In this document: positions 43,804 through 52,506 of the stretch, piece by piece | Numbering within the stretch: position 1 is the stretch's first letter | Layout of the letters: each line of letters opens with the position of its first letter | Source: CAYSPG01 sp964432885 | GTDB taxonomy: Bacteria > Bacteroidota > Bacteroidia > AKYH767-A > OLB10 | Direction: 5' to 3' | DNA: 57,251 nt | NCBI GenBank assembly: GCA_964432885.1 | Contig: CAYSPG010000024.1 | Coordinates: 1 to 57,251 of the forward strand | Program-made: the position numbers and the translations under genes | Notes under the pieces: generated by a model | What the model saw: only the letters and a program-made list of their open reading frames with translations | Database searches by the model: none | Told to the model about the DNA's origin: nothing

Positions 43804-45666
43804 ATGAAAAAACTATTTACGTTTATTTCAGCAATGGCAATGGCAACCACGCTATTTGCCCAAACAAACGGTGGCCCCGATGCCTTTGGCTATGTGTGGC
43901 GCACCAATGCCGACCCTAACGGACAGCCTTACTCCTGGATTGATATTAATCAGCCAACAGGAGGAAGTGCAGTAACAGTAAGCGGCCTTGCCGATGACAA
44001 CATTGTGGGTCCGTTTACCATGCCCATTCCGTTTCATTATTATTGGTATGACCCACTTCAGTTTTGGATTGGCTCTAACGGCTACATTGGTTTTACCAGC
44101 GGCACACTTGCTGCGGCATTTCCAGCTATTCCGTTAAACACAGGTGCTCAAAATTTTATTGCACCCTTTGCAAGTGATATAACGTTTGTTGGCACAGGTG
44201 GCAACCCGGTGCCCGGAGCATCATGCAAGTACTGGACTAATAATGTTGATACTTTAATAGTAACCTGGGACAGTGTACCGTTTTGGGATCAGCCAGCGCC
44301 AGGCTACCAGGGGTTAAACTCGTTTCAGGTTATACTTAGCACTGTAGACAGTTCAATAACTTTTAACTACCTGTTACAGCAAAGCAGCAGCAATAATGCT
44401 TTGCCCGGTGTGTTATCAAGCGGTATAGAAAATAACAGCGGCAACGTGGGTTTGCAGTATTTGTTTGATGTTTATCCTCCCGCAGCAAGCAATTGCAAGT
44501 ATTATTATCCGGCAGCAACATCGTTTGCTGTAAATGATGCGGCTTCCAGTTATGTAAATAACCCGGGAACCAAAGCAATATTTTTAAGTCGTAATGGCGC
44601 ACCTTACCAATCTATGGCCCAGGTGTCAAATACAGGTAACCAGGCATTGGCCGGATTTAATTCGTACTCGCGCGTTGTTAATGCAGGAAATGTAATACAG
44701 GTGCGCGATACGGTTTTATCAGGTGCCCTTACTCCAGGCCAGTCGCAGTTAATTACGTATCCTGATTTATGGACCCCCACTGTTGCAGGCACATACCGCC
44801 ACATAAACGTAACACAGCTTGTGGGCGATGCCACACCTACCAATAACATAAAAGAGCTTGAACTTGATGTGGTTGATACCACGCTTACCGATATACGATT
44901 GGTGTATAACAATGGTTTTTCAGGCGGAACTGGTATTAGTTGGCTAGGTGGCGGAGGCGGTGTTGGTTATTATTGGATTCCTCCATTTACACCCTGTTAT
45001 TTAAATAAGGCCGAAGTACAAATACTTGCTGATAACACAGGAGTTGGATTTCATATACAGGTTTATGATGATGATGGTCCAAATGGAACCCCCGGCACTA
45101 TGCTCGATTCTATTTTTGTAGCTCCCGGAACATTTACTATTGGTGCATTACATACAATAAATATGACACAGCCCATTTTAATTTCATCGGGTGGATTTTA
45201 CATTGCCTGGATGATGGGTGGAGCCGATATTGCTCTTGATCAGGATGCCATCAATCCTTATTCAAACCGTTCTTTTGAAATATTGGGGCCCGCATCAAAC
45301 CCGCTTAACTGGGCCGAGTACCGCAATAATGAATTTAATGAGCCTATGCTTAATGCTGTTATAAGCAACTCGCCACTTGGTGTTGAGCAGCAACTTGCAA
45401 ACGGAAACTCGTTTGGCATTTGCTCACCCAATCCTGCAAGTGCATACACACGCATTGATTATACATTGGCAGCGGCAAGTAAGAATCTTGTTTGCACCAT
45501 TTATAATACCGATGGTAAATTGGTTGCTAAAAAATCATTTGGCAAAATGGGTGCCGGCAAGGGAAGCCTGTTTGTTGATTTAACAAATGTAAATCAAGGT
45601 ATGTACATTGTAAAAATAAGTGATGGTGAAAATATGTACCACACCAAGCTTTCGGTTATAAAGTAA
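43804..45666 (+). CDS. T9SS type A secreted protein, unknown function
   Basis: 620 aa from the ATG at 43804, which begins a good signal peptide (MKKLFTFISAMAMATTLFAQ). 36 upstream open codons are rejected. The mature N-terminus GGPDAFGYVWRTNADPNGQPY starts a beta-rich module with WIGSNGYIGFTSGT and NFIAPFASDITF, common in secreted Bacteroidota proteins. A CARDB-like middle part follows (QLVGDATPTNNIKELELDVV). The tail FGICSPNPASAYTRIDY..MYIVKISDG..TKLSVIK is T9SS type A. No enzyme motif is seen. A strong terminator follows. Confidence 0.85.
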   Translation: MKKLFTFISAMAMATTLFAQTNGGPDAFGYVWRTNADPNGQPYSWIDINQPTGGSAVTVSGLADDNIVGPFTMPIPFHYYWYDPLQFWIGSNGYIGFTSGTLAAAFPAIPLNTGAQNFIAPFASDITFVGTGGNPVPGASCKYWTNNVDTLIVTWDSVPFWDQPAPGYQGLNSFQVILSTVDSSITFNYLLQQSSSNNALPGVLSSGIENNSGNVGLQYLFDVYPPAASNCKYYYPAATSFAVNDAASSYVNNPGTKAIFLSRNGAPYQSMAQVSNTGNQALAGFNSYSRVVNAGNVIQVRDTVLSGALTPGQSQLITYPDLWTPTVAGTYRHINVTQLVGDATPTNNIKELELDVVDTTLTDIRLVYNNGFSGGTGISWLGGGGGVGYYWIPPFTPCYLNKAEVQILADNTGVGFHIQVYDDDGPNGTPGTMLDSIFVAPGTFTIGALHTINMTQPILISSGGFYIAWMMGGADIALDQDAINPYSNRSFEILGPASNPLNWAEYRNNEFNEPMLNAVISNSPLGVEQQLANGNSFGICSPNPASAYTRIDYTLAAASKNLVCTIYNTDGKLVAKKSFGKMGAGKGSLFVDLTNVNQGMYIVKISDGENMYHTKLSVIK

Positions 45667-45681
45667 TTAATAACTGTAATC

Positions 45682-45720
45682 AAAAAAATCCTTTCCGTGA
45701 AGGCGGAAAGGATTTTTTTT
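45682..45720 (+). terminator. Rho-independent terminator after the T9SS gene
   Basis: ATCCTTTCCG...CGGAAAGGAT forms a 10-bp perfect stem with a short TGAAGG loop, followed by TTTTTTTT. It is preceded by an A-run, so it could work in both directions. Confidence 0.9.
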
Positions 45721-45751
45721 GCGATTTAGGTATTTGAATTTTTTTTACAAC

Positions 45752-46010
45752 CTATGTTAGCGAAAATATTTTTGTCATCGGCACCCATTTTTCACCGGGT
45801 TGGGCTGCAGGGATCGCTTGCTGGTATTTCCACATCAGGTTTTCACATTGTAGCACATAGGGGTATTGCGGCTTCGGTAGCATTATTTTTGTCGAAGCTA
45901 AAATGGTTGTTGGTTTCCATTACCATACACTGGCGGTTGGCGGTTTGGTATATTTCAAGGCTTGTAATTTCGGCATCTTTGATGCTTTGGATAATTTGAA
46001 GCCACTGTGA
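45752..46010 (-). pseudogene. Degraded L-rhamnose/L-fucose mutarotase-like gene (RhaM, DUF718)
   Basis: Translating the minus strand gives, in one frame, WLQIIQSIKDAEITSLEIY, then QTANRQCMVMETNNHFSFDKN, before a premature stop at CATM*. A +1 shift near 45850 restores the family C-terminus: CENLMWKYQQAIPAAQPGE, then KWVPMTKIFSL and a stop at 45752. The order and spacing match the Bacteroidota rhamnose/fucose mutarotase family, which interconverts pyranose anomers. The N-terminal part, before the conserved Trp of the VWPEI region, is absent or unrecognisable. The frameshift plus N-terminal loss make it a pseudogene remnant. Confidence 0.72.
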
Positions 46011-46299
46011 AGCGTATCGAAAACAACGGCAACAAAAACTTTTTTTGTTTTGAGCTTTACGATTAGGTAAGGCAACTATTTAATAAGAAAACACTGCAGG
46101 CAAGGAAAAGAAAATTAACGAAGCCATCAAAAGCATTTTTTTCCAACTGTACGGGTTGTAAATTTTAGTTTGTTAATCATTGCAATTGCATTTGGCAATT
46201 AAAGTATTGTGCAGCTACAATTTTAACTATTAGCTACAAATATGATAAATTGTATTAGGTGTATTATCGGTACGACTTTTATCAAAATAAAAATAGGGG
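46011..46299. other. AT-rich intergenic stretch, no gene seen
   Basis: Sequence upstream (on the minus strand) of the mutarotase remnant and downstream of the SprB gene. It contains poly-A/T runs only. The missing N-terminal half of the mutarotase could not be recognised in any frame here. Confidence 0.45.
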
Positions 46300-46346
46300 A
46301 GATATAAAAAATGAAACAGGCGTAGAGAACCACCAACTACGCCTGT
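46300..46346 (-). terminator. Terminator of the six-repeat SprB gene
   Basis: On the minus strand ACAGGCGTAG (46346-46337) pairs with CTACGCCTGT (46325-46316) over an 11-base loop, a 10-bp perfect stem followed by TTCATTTTTTATATC. Confidence 0.75.
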
Positions 46347-46375
46347 AGAAAACAACCAACCATGAAAAGTATTTC

Positions 46376-48145
46376 TTAGATATGCCGTGTTATAATTTTT
46401 GAGTAGGTTTTGCCGGCTGTGTTTATTTTTATAAAGTAATTTCCGTTTGACAATTTAATGTTGTTTACCACAATGAAGTTGTTAGACACACTCAGGTTTG
46501 CTGTAGAAATGTTTTTTACCAGTTTTCCATCCAGCGAAAAAATCTGAATACTTTCAACAGCGCTGATGACATTGTTAAGCCGGATGGTAAACGTTGCGTT
46601 AAATGGGTTTGGGTAAACATAAATTTCTTCGTCAGCATCGTTTTCAGTTTTTGATAAGCGGAGCATTTGCATGTAGGTGTTATTTTCGGCAGTTTCGTTT
46701 GCCTGCTGTGTAGAAACCAATATTTCGTGATTTATCTGGCACCGGTGTGCATCGGTTACCAGCACAGTGTAAATGCCGGGTAATAACATGCTGCTTACCT
46801 GTTCATCGTTTTTGTTGTTCCAGCTAAAGGTGTATGGCAGAGTGCCACCGGTGGGGTGCAATGCTATTTGTCCATCTGCTTTGCCTTGTGCTGTTTCATC
46901 GCTAACGGTTGCAAATACATTTAATGCTTCGGGCTGTGAAATGAAAAATGATTTTGATATTGTTTTTCCATTTGCATCGGTTACCATCACATTGTAGTTG
47001 CCAGCCTGCATTCCTGCAAGGTCTTCAAATACCGACCCGTTTGACCATTTGATGCTGTATGGTTTTTTGCCACCCTCAATGTGTAAGTCTATCAAGCCGG
47101 TGTTATCTTGATGGCAAAGCAAATCGTAAACATTTGCAGTAACCTGCATTGGTGCCAATTCGCGCACGGTATAAAAGTCTGATTCAAAACATCCGTTTTT
47201 ATCGGTAACTTTTACAGCATATACACCTTCTTCGATATTCTTTAACCAATTGCTGCGGTCAAGAGTGCTCCATAAATAGGTGTACCCACCGACACCGCCC
47301 GATACATTTAATGCAATGCTTCCATTGTTTTTTCCAATATGTGCATCGGCAATTACTGGCTCAATAACTATGGGCAGGGGGTTTTGTAATTTTATTTCGG
47401 CAGTGGCACTGCAATTGTTTTTATCGGATACCATTACCTGGTAGTTTCCGGCAGCAAGTCCGCTTATGTCTTCGGATGTTGCGCCATTGCTCCACTTAAA
47501 TGTGTAGGGTTGCTGGCCAAATGCAATGTCAATATCAATAAGTCCGGTTTCGTCATTGGTGCATAGGGGGCCGTAGGTGTGTGCATTAATTTGCAGTGTA
47601 CGCTTGCGGCCAACATTAAATGATGCATTGGTGCGGCATCCATTGGCATCGGTAACGGTAACAGTATAATCTCCAGCCGAAACATTTTGCAGGTTTTGCG
47701 ATGTGCTGCCGTTTGACCAGTTAAAAGCTGGTGGATAGGTGCCACCGGTAATTCGCACGTTAACTGAACCATTTTGTCCATGGCACTGCTCGTCAACTGT
47801 GTTTCCATGCACCGATAGTAAATAGGGTTCGGATATGCTTATGGTTTGCAGGGCTGTGTTTCCTTTTGCATCGGTAACGGTAACATGATACATGCCCGCT
47901 TCAAGTGCGGTTAAGTGCAATGCATTGCTACCATGGTTCCATGCAATGGTGTATGGGGCAGTTCCGCCTTTGATGGTTAAATCTATTTTGCCATCATTTA
48001 ATCCATTGCACGAAACATTTTTGGCTTTAAAAGCTAGGTCTAATGCCTGCTTTGCCGCAAACGATGGCTTGGTGGCAGCCATTAGGTTTATCATAATTAA
48101 GATGATAAATGTGCGTAGTAATTTTGTGGTAGTGGTCATAATCAT
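46376..48145 (-). CDS. SprB-repeat surface protein with T9SS tail
   Basis: 589 aa from the ATG at 48145 (MIMTTTTK); an ATG two codons later is an alternative start. Signal peptide through PSFAA. Six SprB-type repeats of about 74-77 aa follow, each with a first Cys or equivalent, an acidic NDGxIDL or NGSI motif, PYTxxWSNG, a Leu/Ala-G turn and VTVTDANGC-type end; repeats 4 and 6 lack the first Cys. The C-terminal 85 aa are a T9SS type A domain (IYVYPNPFNATFTIRL..). SprB-family adhesins are gliding-related; this short version may be a surface adhesin. It is monocistronic with its own terminator. Confidence 0.87.
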   Translation of the reverse strand: MIMTTTTKLLRTFIILIMINLMAATKPSFAAKQALDLAFKAKNVSCNGLNDGKIDLTIKGGTAPYTIAWNHGSNALHLTALEAGMYHVTVTDAKGNTALQTISISEPYLLSVHGNTVDEQCHGQNGSVNVRITGGTYPPAFNWSNGSTSQNLQNVSAGDYTVTVTDANGCRTNASFNVGRKRTLQINAHTYGPLCTNDETGLIDIDIAFGQQPYTFKWSNGATSEDISGLAAGNYQVMVSDKNNCSATAEIKLQNPLPIVIEPVIADAHIGKNNGSIALNVSGGVGGYTYLWSTLDRSNWLKNIEEGVYAVKVTDKNGCFESDFYTVRELAPMQVTANVYDLLCHQDNTGLIDLHIEGGKKPYSIKWSNGSVFEDLAGMQAGNYNVMVTDANGKTISKSFFISQPEALNVFATVSDETAQGKADGQIALHPTGGTLPYTFSWNNKNDEQVSSMLLPGIYTVLVTDAHRCQINHEILVSTQQANETAENNTYMQMLRLSKTENDADEEIYVYPNPFNATFTIRLNNVISAVESIQIFSLDGKLVKNISTANLSVSNNFIVVNNIKLSNGNYFIKINTAGKTYSKIITRHI

Positions 48146-48283
48146 TTGGTGGTTCAATTGTGCACGCAAAATACTTGTTGACCACGCTAAGGAGCCTTTA
48201 TATTTTGTAAAAGGTAGCTAAAACAGGGTGAAAAAATGGTATAGTCGGGTAAAATGCCTAAAAAATGGATTTAAAACCGTGGC

Positions 48284-49501
48284 TTAATTCTCTTTAAAGG
48301 GTCTGCGCTCAATCCACTCTTCGGCTTTAAGCCTGTGTGAAAAATGGTGCATCATTTTATTTAAAAAAGGATTGTTTAGTTTTACGTAAGTGTATAGCGG
48401 ATAGGCTCTGGCACCCACTGTTGATTTTATTTCCATGGCGGTGCGGCCAAAGTACAGACAACACGATTTTTTTTCGACAGCATCTTGTATAAACCGGTAC
48501 AGTATATTTTGGTAAAGCTGTAGTGCCTTATTATATGTATAATCTATTCCAATAAAATGCGCTTCGTGAAATCCTTTGTAAACAAGGCCACTTATAAAGG
48601 CTATCATTTTTCCTTCTTTAAAAAAAGCGGTTACATAAAACTGCTCGGCCAATTGTTTTTTTAGCTGTATAAAGTATTGTGCATTTACACGCACCAGCCT
48701 AACGATGGCTTTTTGCTGTACGTTGTTATATAGTGTTTCAAGCTGGGTGATGTGCGCTTCAATTTCTTTTTCGGTAAGCTGTTTTATTTCTAATCCTTTT
48801 ATTTTTTTTAAAACATTGTTGGCTCTTAGCCGATATTTGGCCGATAGTGCGTTTATGTAATCGTTAAAATTCTTCCACCCCGTTTGCGGATAAAAAATCA
48901 TTTCGGAATCCATGGGTACGTTTATAAATTTGTTTTCGGTAAGCAAATGGTCAGCATAGGATATGTCAAAAAAATCTTTTACCACCCATGCACATACATT
49001 GGCTGTTTTTTCTATTTCGTTTTTAAGATGTGCTATTGCTTTTGGTATGGATGATATAATAAGGTGTTGGTTTTCTTTACTTGAAAAACTTATGCCATGC
49101 TCGCCACTTGCCAAAAAACTTCCGCAGCATACAATATAGTTTGGTTTTCCGTTTTTTCCAGAAAACAGCAGCCGGTTAATGTGTGTACTTAATTTTTTAA
49201 GCAGCCAGCCTTTATCTTCAAAGTTTATTAAACCGTCAACACTTCGTGCAGCTACATCAAGCAATTGAAAACACATAACCCCCACCGATTTTTTTTTGTG
49301 TTTAATTATTGCATACCGATGCACCAATCCTGTGGTGCCCGCCTGTTCAAGCGCCAGCAGATACGGCAGGCTTGTAAATACATTGTTGCTGTTGGTGGCA
49401 TCATTCCATTCGGCAACGGGTATTTGCTGTGCTGAATGATAAAATCTTAATTCAGTAGTTGATGGTTGAATGGTTTGCTGTGTTTTTTTGCTAAACGTCA
49501 T
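48284..49501 (-). CDS. GNAT/FemAB-like acyltransferase
   Basis: 405 aa with no signal peptide. An N-terminal segment EWNDATNSNNVFTSLPYLLALEQA and a C-terminal double GNAT-like core (YFIQLKKQLAEQFYVTAFFKEGKMIAFISGLVYKG, LYQNILYRFIQDAVEKK, YFGRTAMEIKSTVGARAYPL) fit the Acetyltransf_6/FemAB-type family, which transfers acyl or aminoacyl groups. The substrate is unknown. It stands between two secreted-protein genes and may modify an envelope component; this is inference. Confidence 0.72.
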   Translation of the reverse strand: MTFSKKTQQTIQPSTTELRFYHSAQQIPVAEWNDATNSNNVFTSLPYLLALEQAGTTGLVHRYAIIKHKKKSVGVMCFQLLDVAARSVDGLINFEDKGWLLKKLSTHINRLLFSGKNGKPNYIVCCGSFLASGEHGISFSSKENQHLIISSIPKAIAHLKNEIEKTANVCAWVVKDFFDISYADHLLTENKFINVPMDSEMIFYPQTGWKNFNDYINALSAKYRLRANNVLKKIKGLEIKQLTEKEIEAHITQLETLYNNVQQKAIVRLVRVNAQYFIQLKKQLAEQFYVTAFFKEGKMIAFISGLVYKGFHEAHFIGIDYTYNKALQLYQNILYRFIQDAVEKKSCCLYFGRTAMEIKSTVGARAYPLYTYVKLNNPFLNKMMHHFSHRLKAEEWIERRPFKEN

Positions 49502-49608
49502 ACAAGGCTTTAACTATTTTAAGGCATAAACATAATAAGATGTTTTTGGTTTTTAGCCATTAAGGCCGAAATTAAAAACCATTTTGCAGCTGTTTCAATA
49601 AATAAAGC

Positions 49609-50505
49609 TTAATCAACCACCCAAGTAGAAAAAGTAACTTTTTGTTTGTCAAAAAAACCAACACCCCAAATTTTTTTTTGCGATTTGTTGGTGCTGTAAT
49701 CAAGTTGTACGGCTTCGTCATGGCCCTCAGCACAATGCCATTGGTAAAGCAAACCGTTTTTAAAATCTTCGTAATACAGGTTTAAAGCGCGGTCGTAATA
49801 AACGGCAGTTTCGTTTTCAAGATTTATTAAAAGCGGCTTGCACTTATTGCTTAGGCGGTCGCTAAACCAAAGGTCGCTTTTTTTAAGTGCAGTAAAAATT
49901 TTTCGATTACCCACTTTCTTAATAAAATTATAAGCAAACTGGTAAATAAAACCATTTTCGTAATTAAGCCACAGGTTGTATGAGTAATGAAAACGTGTTT
50001 TGTAAAAATCCTGGTAGTAATCAGGATTATTATAGTAGGTGGGTATAGATGCAATTTCAAAAAAACCGTAAAAGTGATTAATGGCCTTGTACCAATCCTC
50101 GGGTTTGTTATACGGGAGTATTTCAATTTTTTTTGTACGTCTTATGTATTTAAAAATGCGGGTTTCCTCATTATCCATCATCAGTAAATTATCAAATTCG
50201 TCAAACTCCATATTGCGCAGGCAGCCCTTGTACTCAAGCGTTAGCTTGTCCATAATATCACCGTTTGAATTGATAAAATATACATACGGTTCGCTGCAAC
50301 TATTAAAAGCAATAACCTCATCGGCATCCACAGCAAGGCGGTAAGTAAAATTACCTTCGCCAAAAAGTTTTTCTCGGTCAATGGTAAATAAATCGGTTTT
50401 GGTAAACGGGCCTTTGGTTACCGTCTGTGCGGTAACGCTTGTGCACGCACAAAGCGCCAAAACAAAAAATAAAAGTTGCATACACAAACGGTACATCATC
50501 ATCAT
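49609..50505 (-). CDS. Secreted protein of unknown function
   Basis: 298 aa with a signal peptide (ending TSVTAQ, about 27). The start is one of four tandem ATGs (50494-50505). The mature part has blade-like pieces (YRLAVDADEVIAFNSC, PYVYFINSNGDIMDKLTLEYKG, MEFDEFDNLLMMDNEE) that suggest a beta-propeller, and a Tyr-rich middle (YYNNPDYYQDFYKTRFHYSYN). I recognise no family. It lies 48 bp downstream of rng on the same strand. Confidence 0.72.
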   Translation of the reverse strand: MMMMYRLCMQLLFFVLALCACTSVTAQTVTKGPFTKTDLFTIDREKLFGEGNFTYRLAVDADEVIAFNSCSEPYVYFINSNGDIMDKLTLEYKGCLRNMEFDEFDNLLMMDNEETRIFKYIRRTKKIEILPYNKPEDWYKAINHFYGFFEIASIPTYYNNPDYYQDFYKTRFHYSYNLWLNYENGFIYQFAYNFIKKVGNRKIFTALKKSDLWFSDRLSNKCKPLLINLENETAVYYDRALNLYYEDFKNGLLYQWHCAEGHDEAVQLDYSTNKSQKKIWGVGFFDKQKVTFSTWVVD

Positions 50506-50553
50506 AAAAATATTATACTATAACCTGCCGGGTAAGGTTGCCTGTACCAACAA

Positions 50554-52107
50554 CTAAATTTTTATTTCTTCGCCCTTTTTGTTAAAAAATGTAAATTGGG
50601 TAAAGTGATAGCTGTAAATGCTAAGTACTTTAATCTTAATTTTATACTTCATAGCCCATTTAAACCTTACCGAAAAAATACCCTTGTTTAAAAATGCTTC
50701 AATAAAAGGATGCACATGCAGGGTGATAGATTTTTCGTTTTGCTCTTTTGCAAAGTAACGCACGTTGTTTTCTATCTCGTCAATTAAAAGTACGCTTGCC
50801 TTAATTTCGCCTGAGCCGTTGCAAGTAGGACATTTTTCGGCCGTAGTAATTTTTGTTTCGGGCCTTACCCGCTCGCGGGTTACCTGCATAATGCCAAATT
50901 TAGAAGGAGGCAATACCGTATGCCTTGCCGTATCCTTTTTCATTTCGGACTTAAAAATTTCTAACAACTGCTTGCGGTGTTCCTGATTTTGCATATCAAT
51001 AAAATCAATCACAATAATTCCGCCCATGTCTCTAAGCCTAAGCTGCCGAGCAATTTCTTTAGCCGCCATGCTGTTGGTTTCAAATGCGTTTGATTCCTGC
51101 GAGTCGCTATCGCCACGATTGCGGCCACCGCTGTTTACATCAATCACATGCATAGCCTCGGTATGTTCAATGATAAGGTATGCACTGTTGGCAAGTGAAA
51201 CCGTTTTACCAAAATCGGATTTTATTGATTTGTCAATCCCAAAGTTTTCAAAAATAGGCTGCTTGTTTTTGTACAGCTTAACAATTTGTTCCTGTTCAGG
51301 TGCCACCTGGCGTATGTACGATTTTATTTCTTCGTACATAGCATTATCGTTTACATGAATGCTGCTAAAATTAGGGTTTAGCATATCGCGCAATATGGAA
51401 GTGGTTCTATCCATTTCGCCCAATAGCTTGCAGGGTGGCTTGCTTGTTTTTAGCGATTCGTAAAAGGTATTCCATCGGCCAATAATGTCCTGGATATCCT
51501 TATCCAGCTCGGCCGATTTTTTTCCTTCGGCAACTGTTCGTACTATAATTCCAAAATTTTTGGGTTGTATGCTTTGTGCAAGTCTGCGAAGACGGTTGCG
51601 CTCTTCCGGATTTTTTATTTTGCTCGAAACAGATACATGATCGTAAAAAGGAGTAATCACAAAAAATCGTCCGGCAAAGGTTAATTCAGTGGTAATACGT
51701 GGCCCCTTGGTGCTAATAGGTTCTTTGGCAATTTGTACAGGCAACCAGTTACCTGTTTGCATCACCTGCGAAATTTTTCCTGTTTTAATAATGTCTTTTT
51801 CAAGATCAAAATTATTAAGCGAAGGTTCCAACTGTTTGTTATTCTGTGTACCGCGTACATACTTAAGCATGCTTTGAAACTGTGGCCCAAGGTCAAGGTA
51901 ATGCAAAAATGCATCTTTCTCGTAGCCTATATCAACAAAGGCTGCATTAAGCGAGGGCATAAGTTTTTTAACCCTGCCCAGGTAAATATCGCCCACCGAA
52001 AAATTTTTATCGTTTTTTTCGCTGTTAAGTTCAACAAGCTTTTTGTCGTCAAGCAAAGCAATGCGAACTTCCGATGGGTTTGAGTCTATAATTAAATCGT
52101 GGCTCAA
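50554..52107 (-). CDS. rng: Rne/Rng family ribonuclease (RNase G)
   Basis: 517 aa from a TTG start (52107); no other usable start fits the N-terminus SHDLIIDSNPSEVRIALLDD. The enzyme is a single-strand endoribonuclease for rRNA maturation and mRNA decay. An S1 domain spans about 35-115 (GDIYLGRVKKLMPSLNAAFVDIG). Catalytic aspartates are D323 in VIDVNSGG and D368 in IVIDFIDMQ. The zinc-link cysteines are C426 and C429 (CPTCNGSG). No RNase E-type C-terminal scaffold is present, so it is RNase G-like. Confidence 0.94.
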   Translation of the reverse strand: MSHDLIIDSNPSEVRIALLDDKKLVELNSEKNDKNFSVGDIYLGRVKKLMPSLNAAFVDIGYEKDAFLHYLDLGPQFQSMLKYVRGTQNNKQLEPSLNNFDLEKDIIKTGKISQVMQTGNWLPVQIAKEPISTKGPRITTELTFAGRFFVITPFYDHVSVSSKIKNPEERNRLRRLAQSIQPKNFGIIVRTVAEGKKSAELDKDIQDIIGRWNTFYESLKTSKPPCKLLGEMDRTTSILRDMLNPNFSSIHVNDNAMYEEIKSYIRQVAPEQEQIVKLYKNKQPIFENFGIDKSIKSDFGKTVSLANSAYLIIEHTEAMHVIDVNSGGRNRGDSDSQESNAFETNSMAAKEIARQLRLRDMGGIIVIDFIDMQNQEHRKQLLEIFKSEMKKDTARHTVLPPSKFGIMQVTRERVRPETKITTAEKCPTCNGSGEIKASVLLIDEIENNVRYFAKEQNEKSITLHVHPFIEAFLNKGIFSVRFKWAMKYKIKIKVLSIYSYHFTQFTFFNKKGEEIKI

Positions 52108-52242
52108 ATTGAAGTGTTTAAATTTATAGGCCTGAAGTTTGAGGTTGGGAATGAAAGGCAGAATGATTCCTATTCAAAAGAACAATTGAATAACTGAACA
52201 ATCCACACAGGCATTGTGAACTCTGAACTAAAAAACCTGTTT

Positions 52243-52276
52243 GTAAAAATTCCGGTTGCCGCCCAAAGCCCGGAAT
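52243..52276 (-). terminator. Likely terminator of the 29-aa gene
   Basis: On the minus strand ATTCCGG (52276-52270) pairs with CCGGAAT (52255-52249), followed by TTTTAC. It lies 26 bp past the stop of the AURKAIP1/COX24 gene. Confidence 0.55.
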
Positions 52277-52301
52277 GTTATAATTAAGCGCTTAGTAAAA
52301 G

Positions 52302-52391
52302 TTACTTTTTCTTATGCCTGTTTTTTCTAAGGCGTTTTTTGCGCTTGTGGGTAGCCATTTTATGGCGTTTTCTCTTTTTTCCGCTTGGCAT
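52302..52391 (-). CDS. AURKAIP1/COX24 domain mini-protein (small ribosomal subunit-associated, bS22-like)
   Basis: 29 aa: MPSGKKRKRHKMATHKRKKR followed by LRKNRHKKK. The sequence fits the bacterial AURKAIP1/COX24 domain, whose mitochondrial relative mS38 and actinobacterial relative bS22 bind the small ribosomal subunit. Fifteen or more Lys/Arg residues suit rRNA contact. The gene is easily missed because of its length. It is separate from rng (194 bp away), with its own probable terminator. Confidence 0.88.
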   Translation of the reverse strand: MPSGKKRKRHKMATHKRKKRLRKNRHKKK

Positions 52392-52506
52392 TTTAAATGT
52401 TTTAATTAATTATTGTAAACGTATTATTGATTGATTACGTGCGGGTTTTGATTCGGGGGGCGAAAGTAGTAAAAAATACCAAACAGGAAATCCTGACTAA
52501 TAATTG

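Noticed and set aside
45754..45999. 81-codon plus-strand frame after the T9SS gene terminator
   Set aside because: The complementary strand carries the recognisable mutarotase remnant; the plus frame has no family resemblance.
49548..49580. GGTTTTTA/TAAAAACC hairpin as a terminator between the GNAT-like and secreted-protein genes
   Set aside because: No T-run follows on either strand in the right direction, and the loop is long.
52480..52500. CAGGAAATCCTG palindrome as the terminator of the coaX operon
   Set aside because: The stem is only four or five pairs with a two- to four-base loop; too weak to call although T-rich sequence follows.
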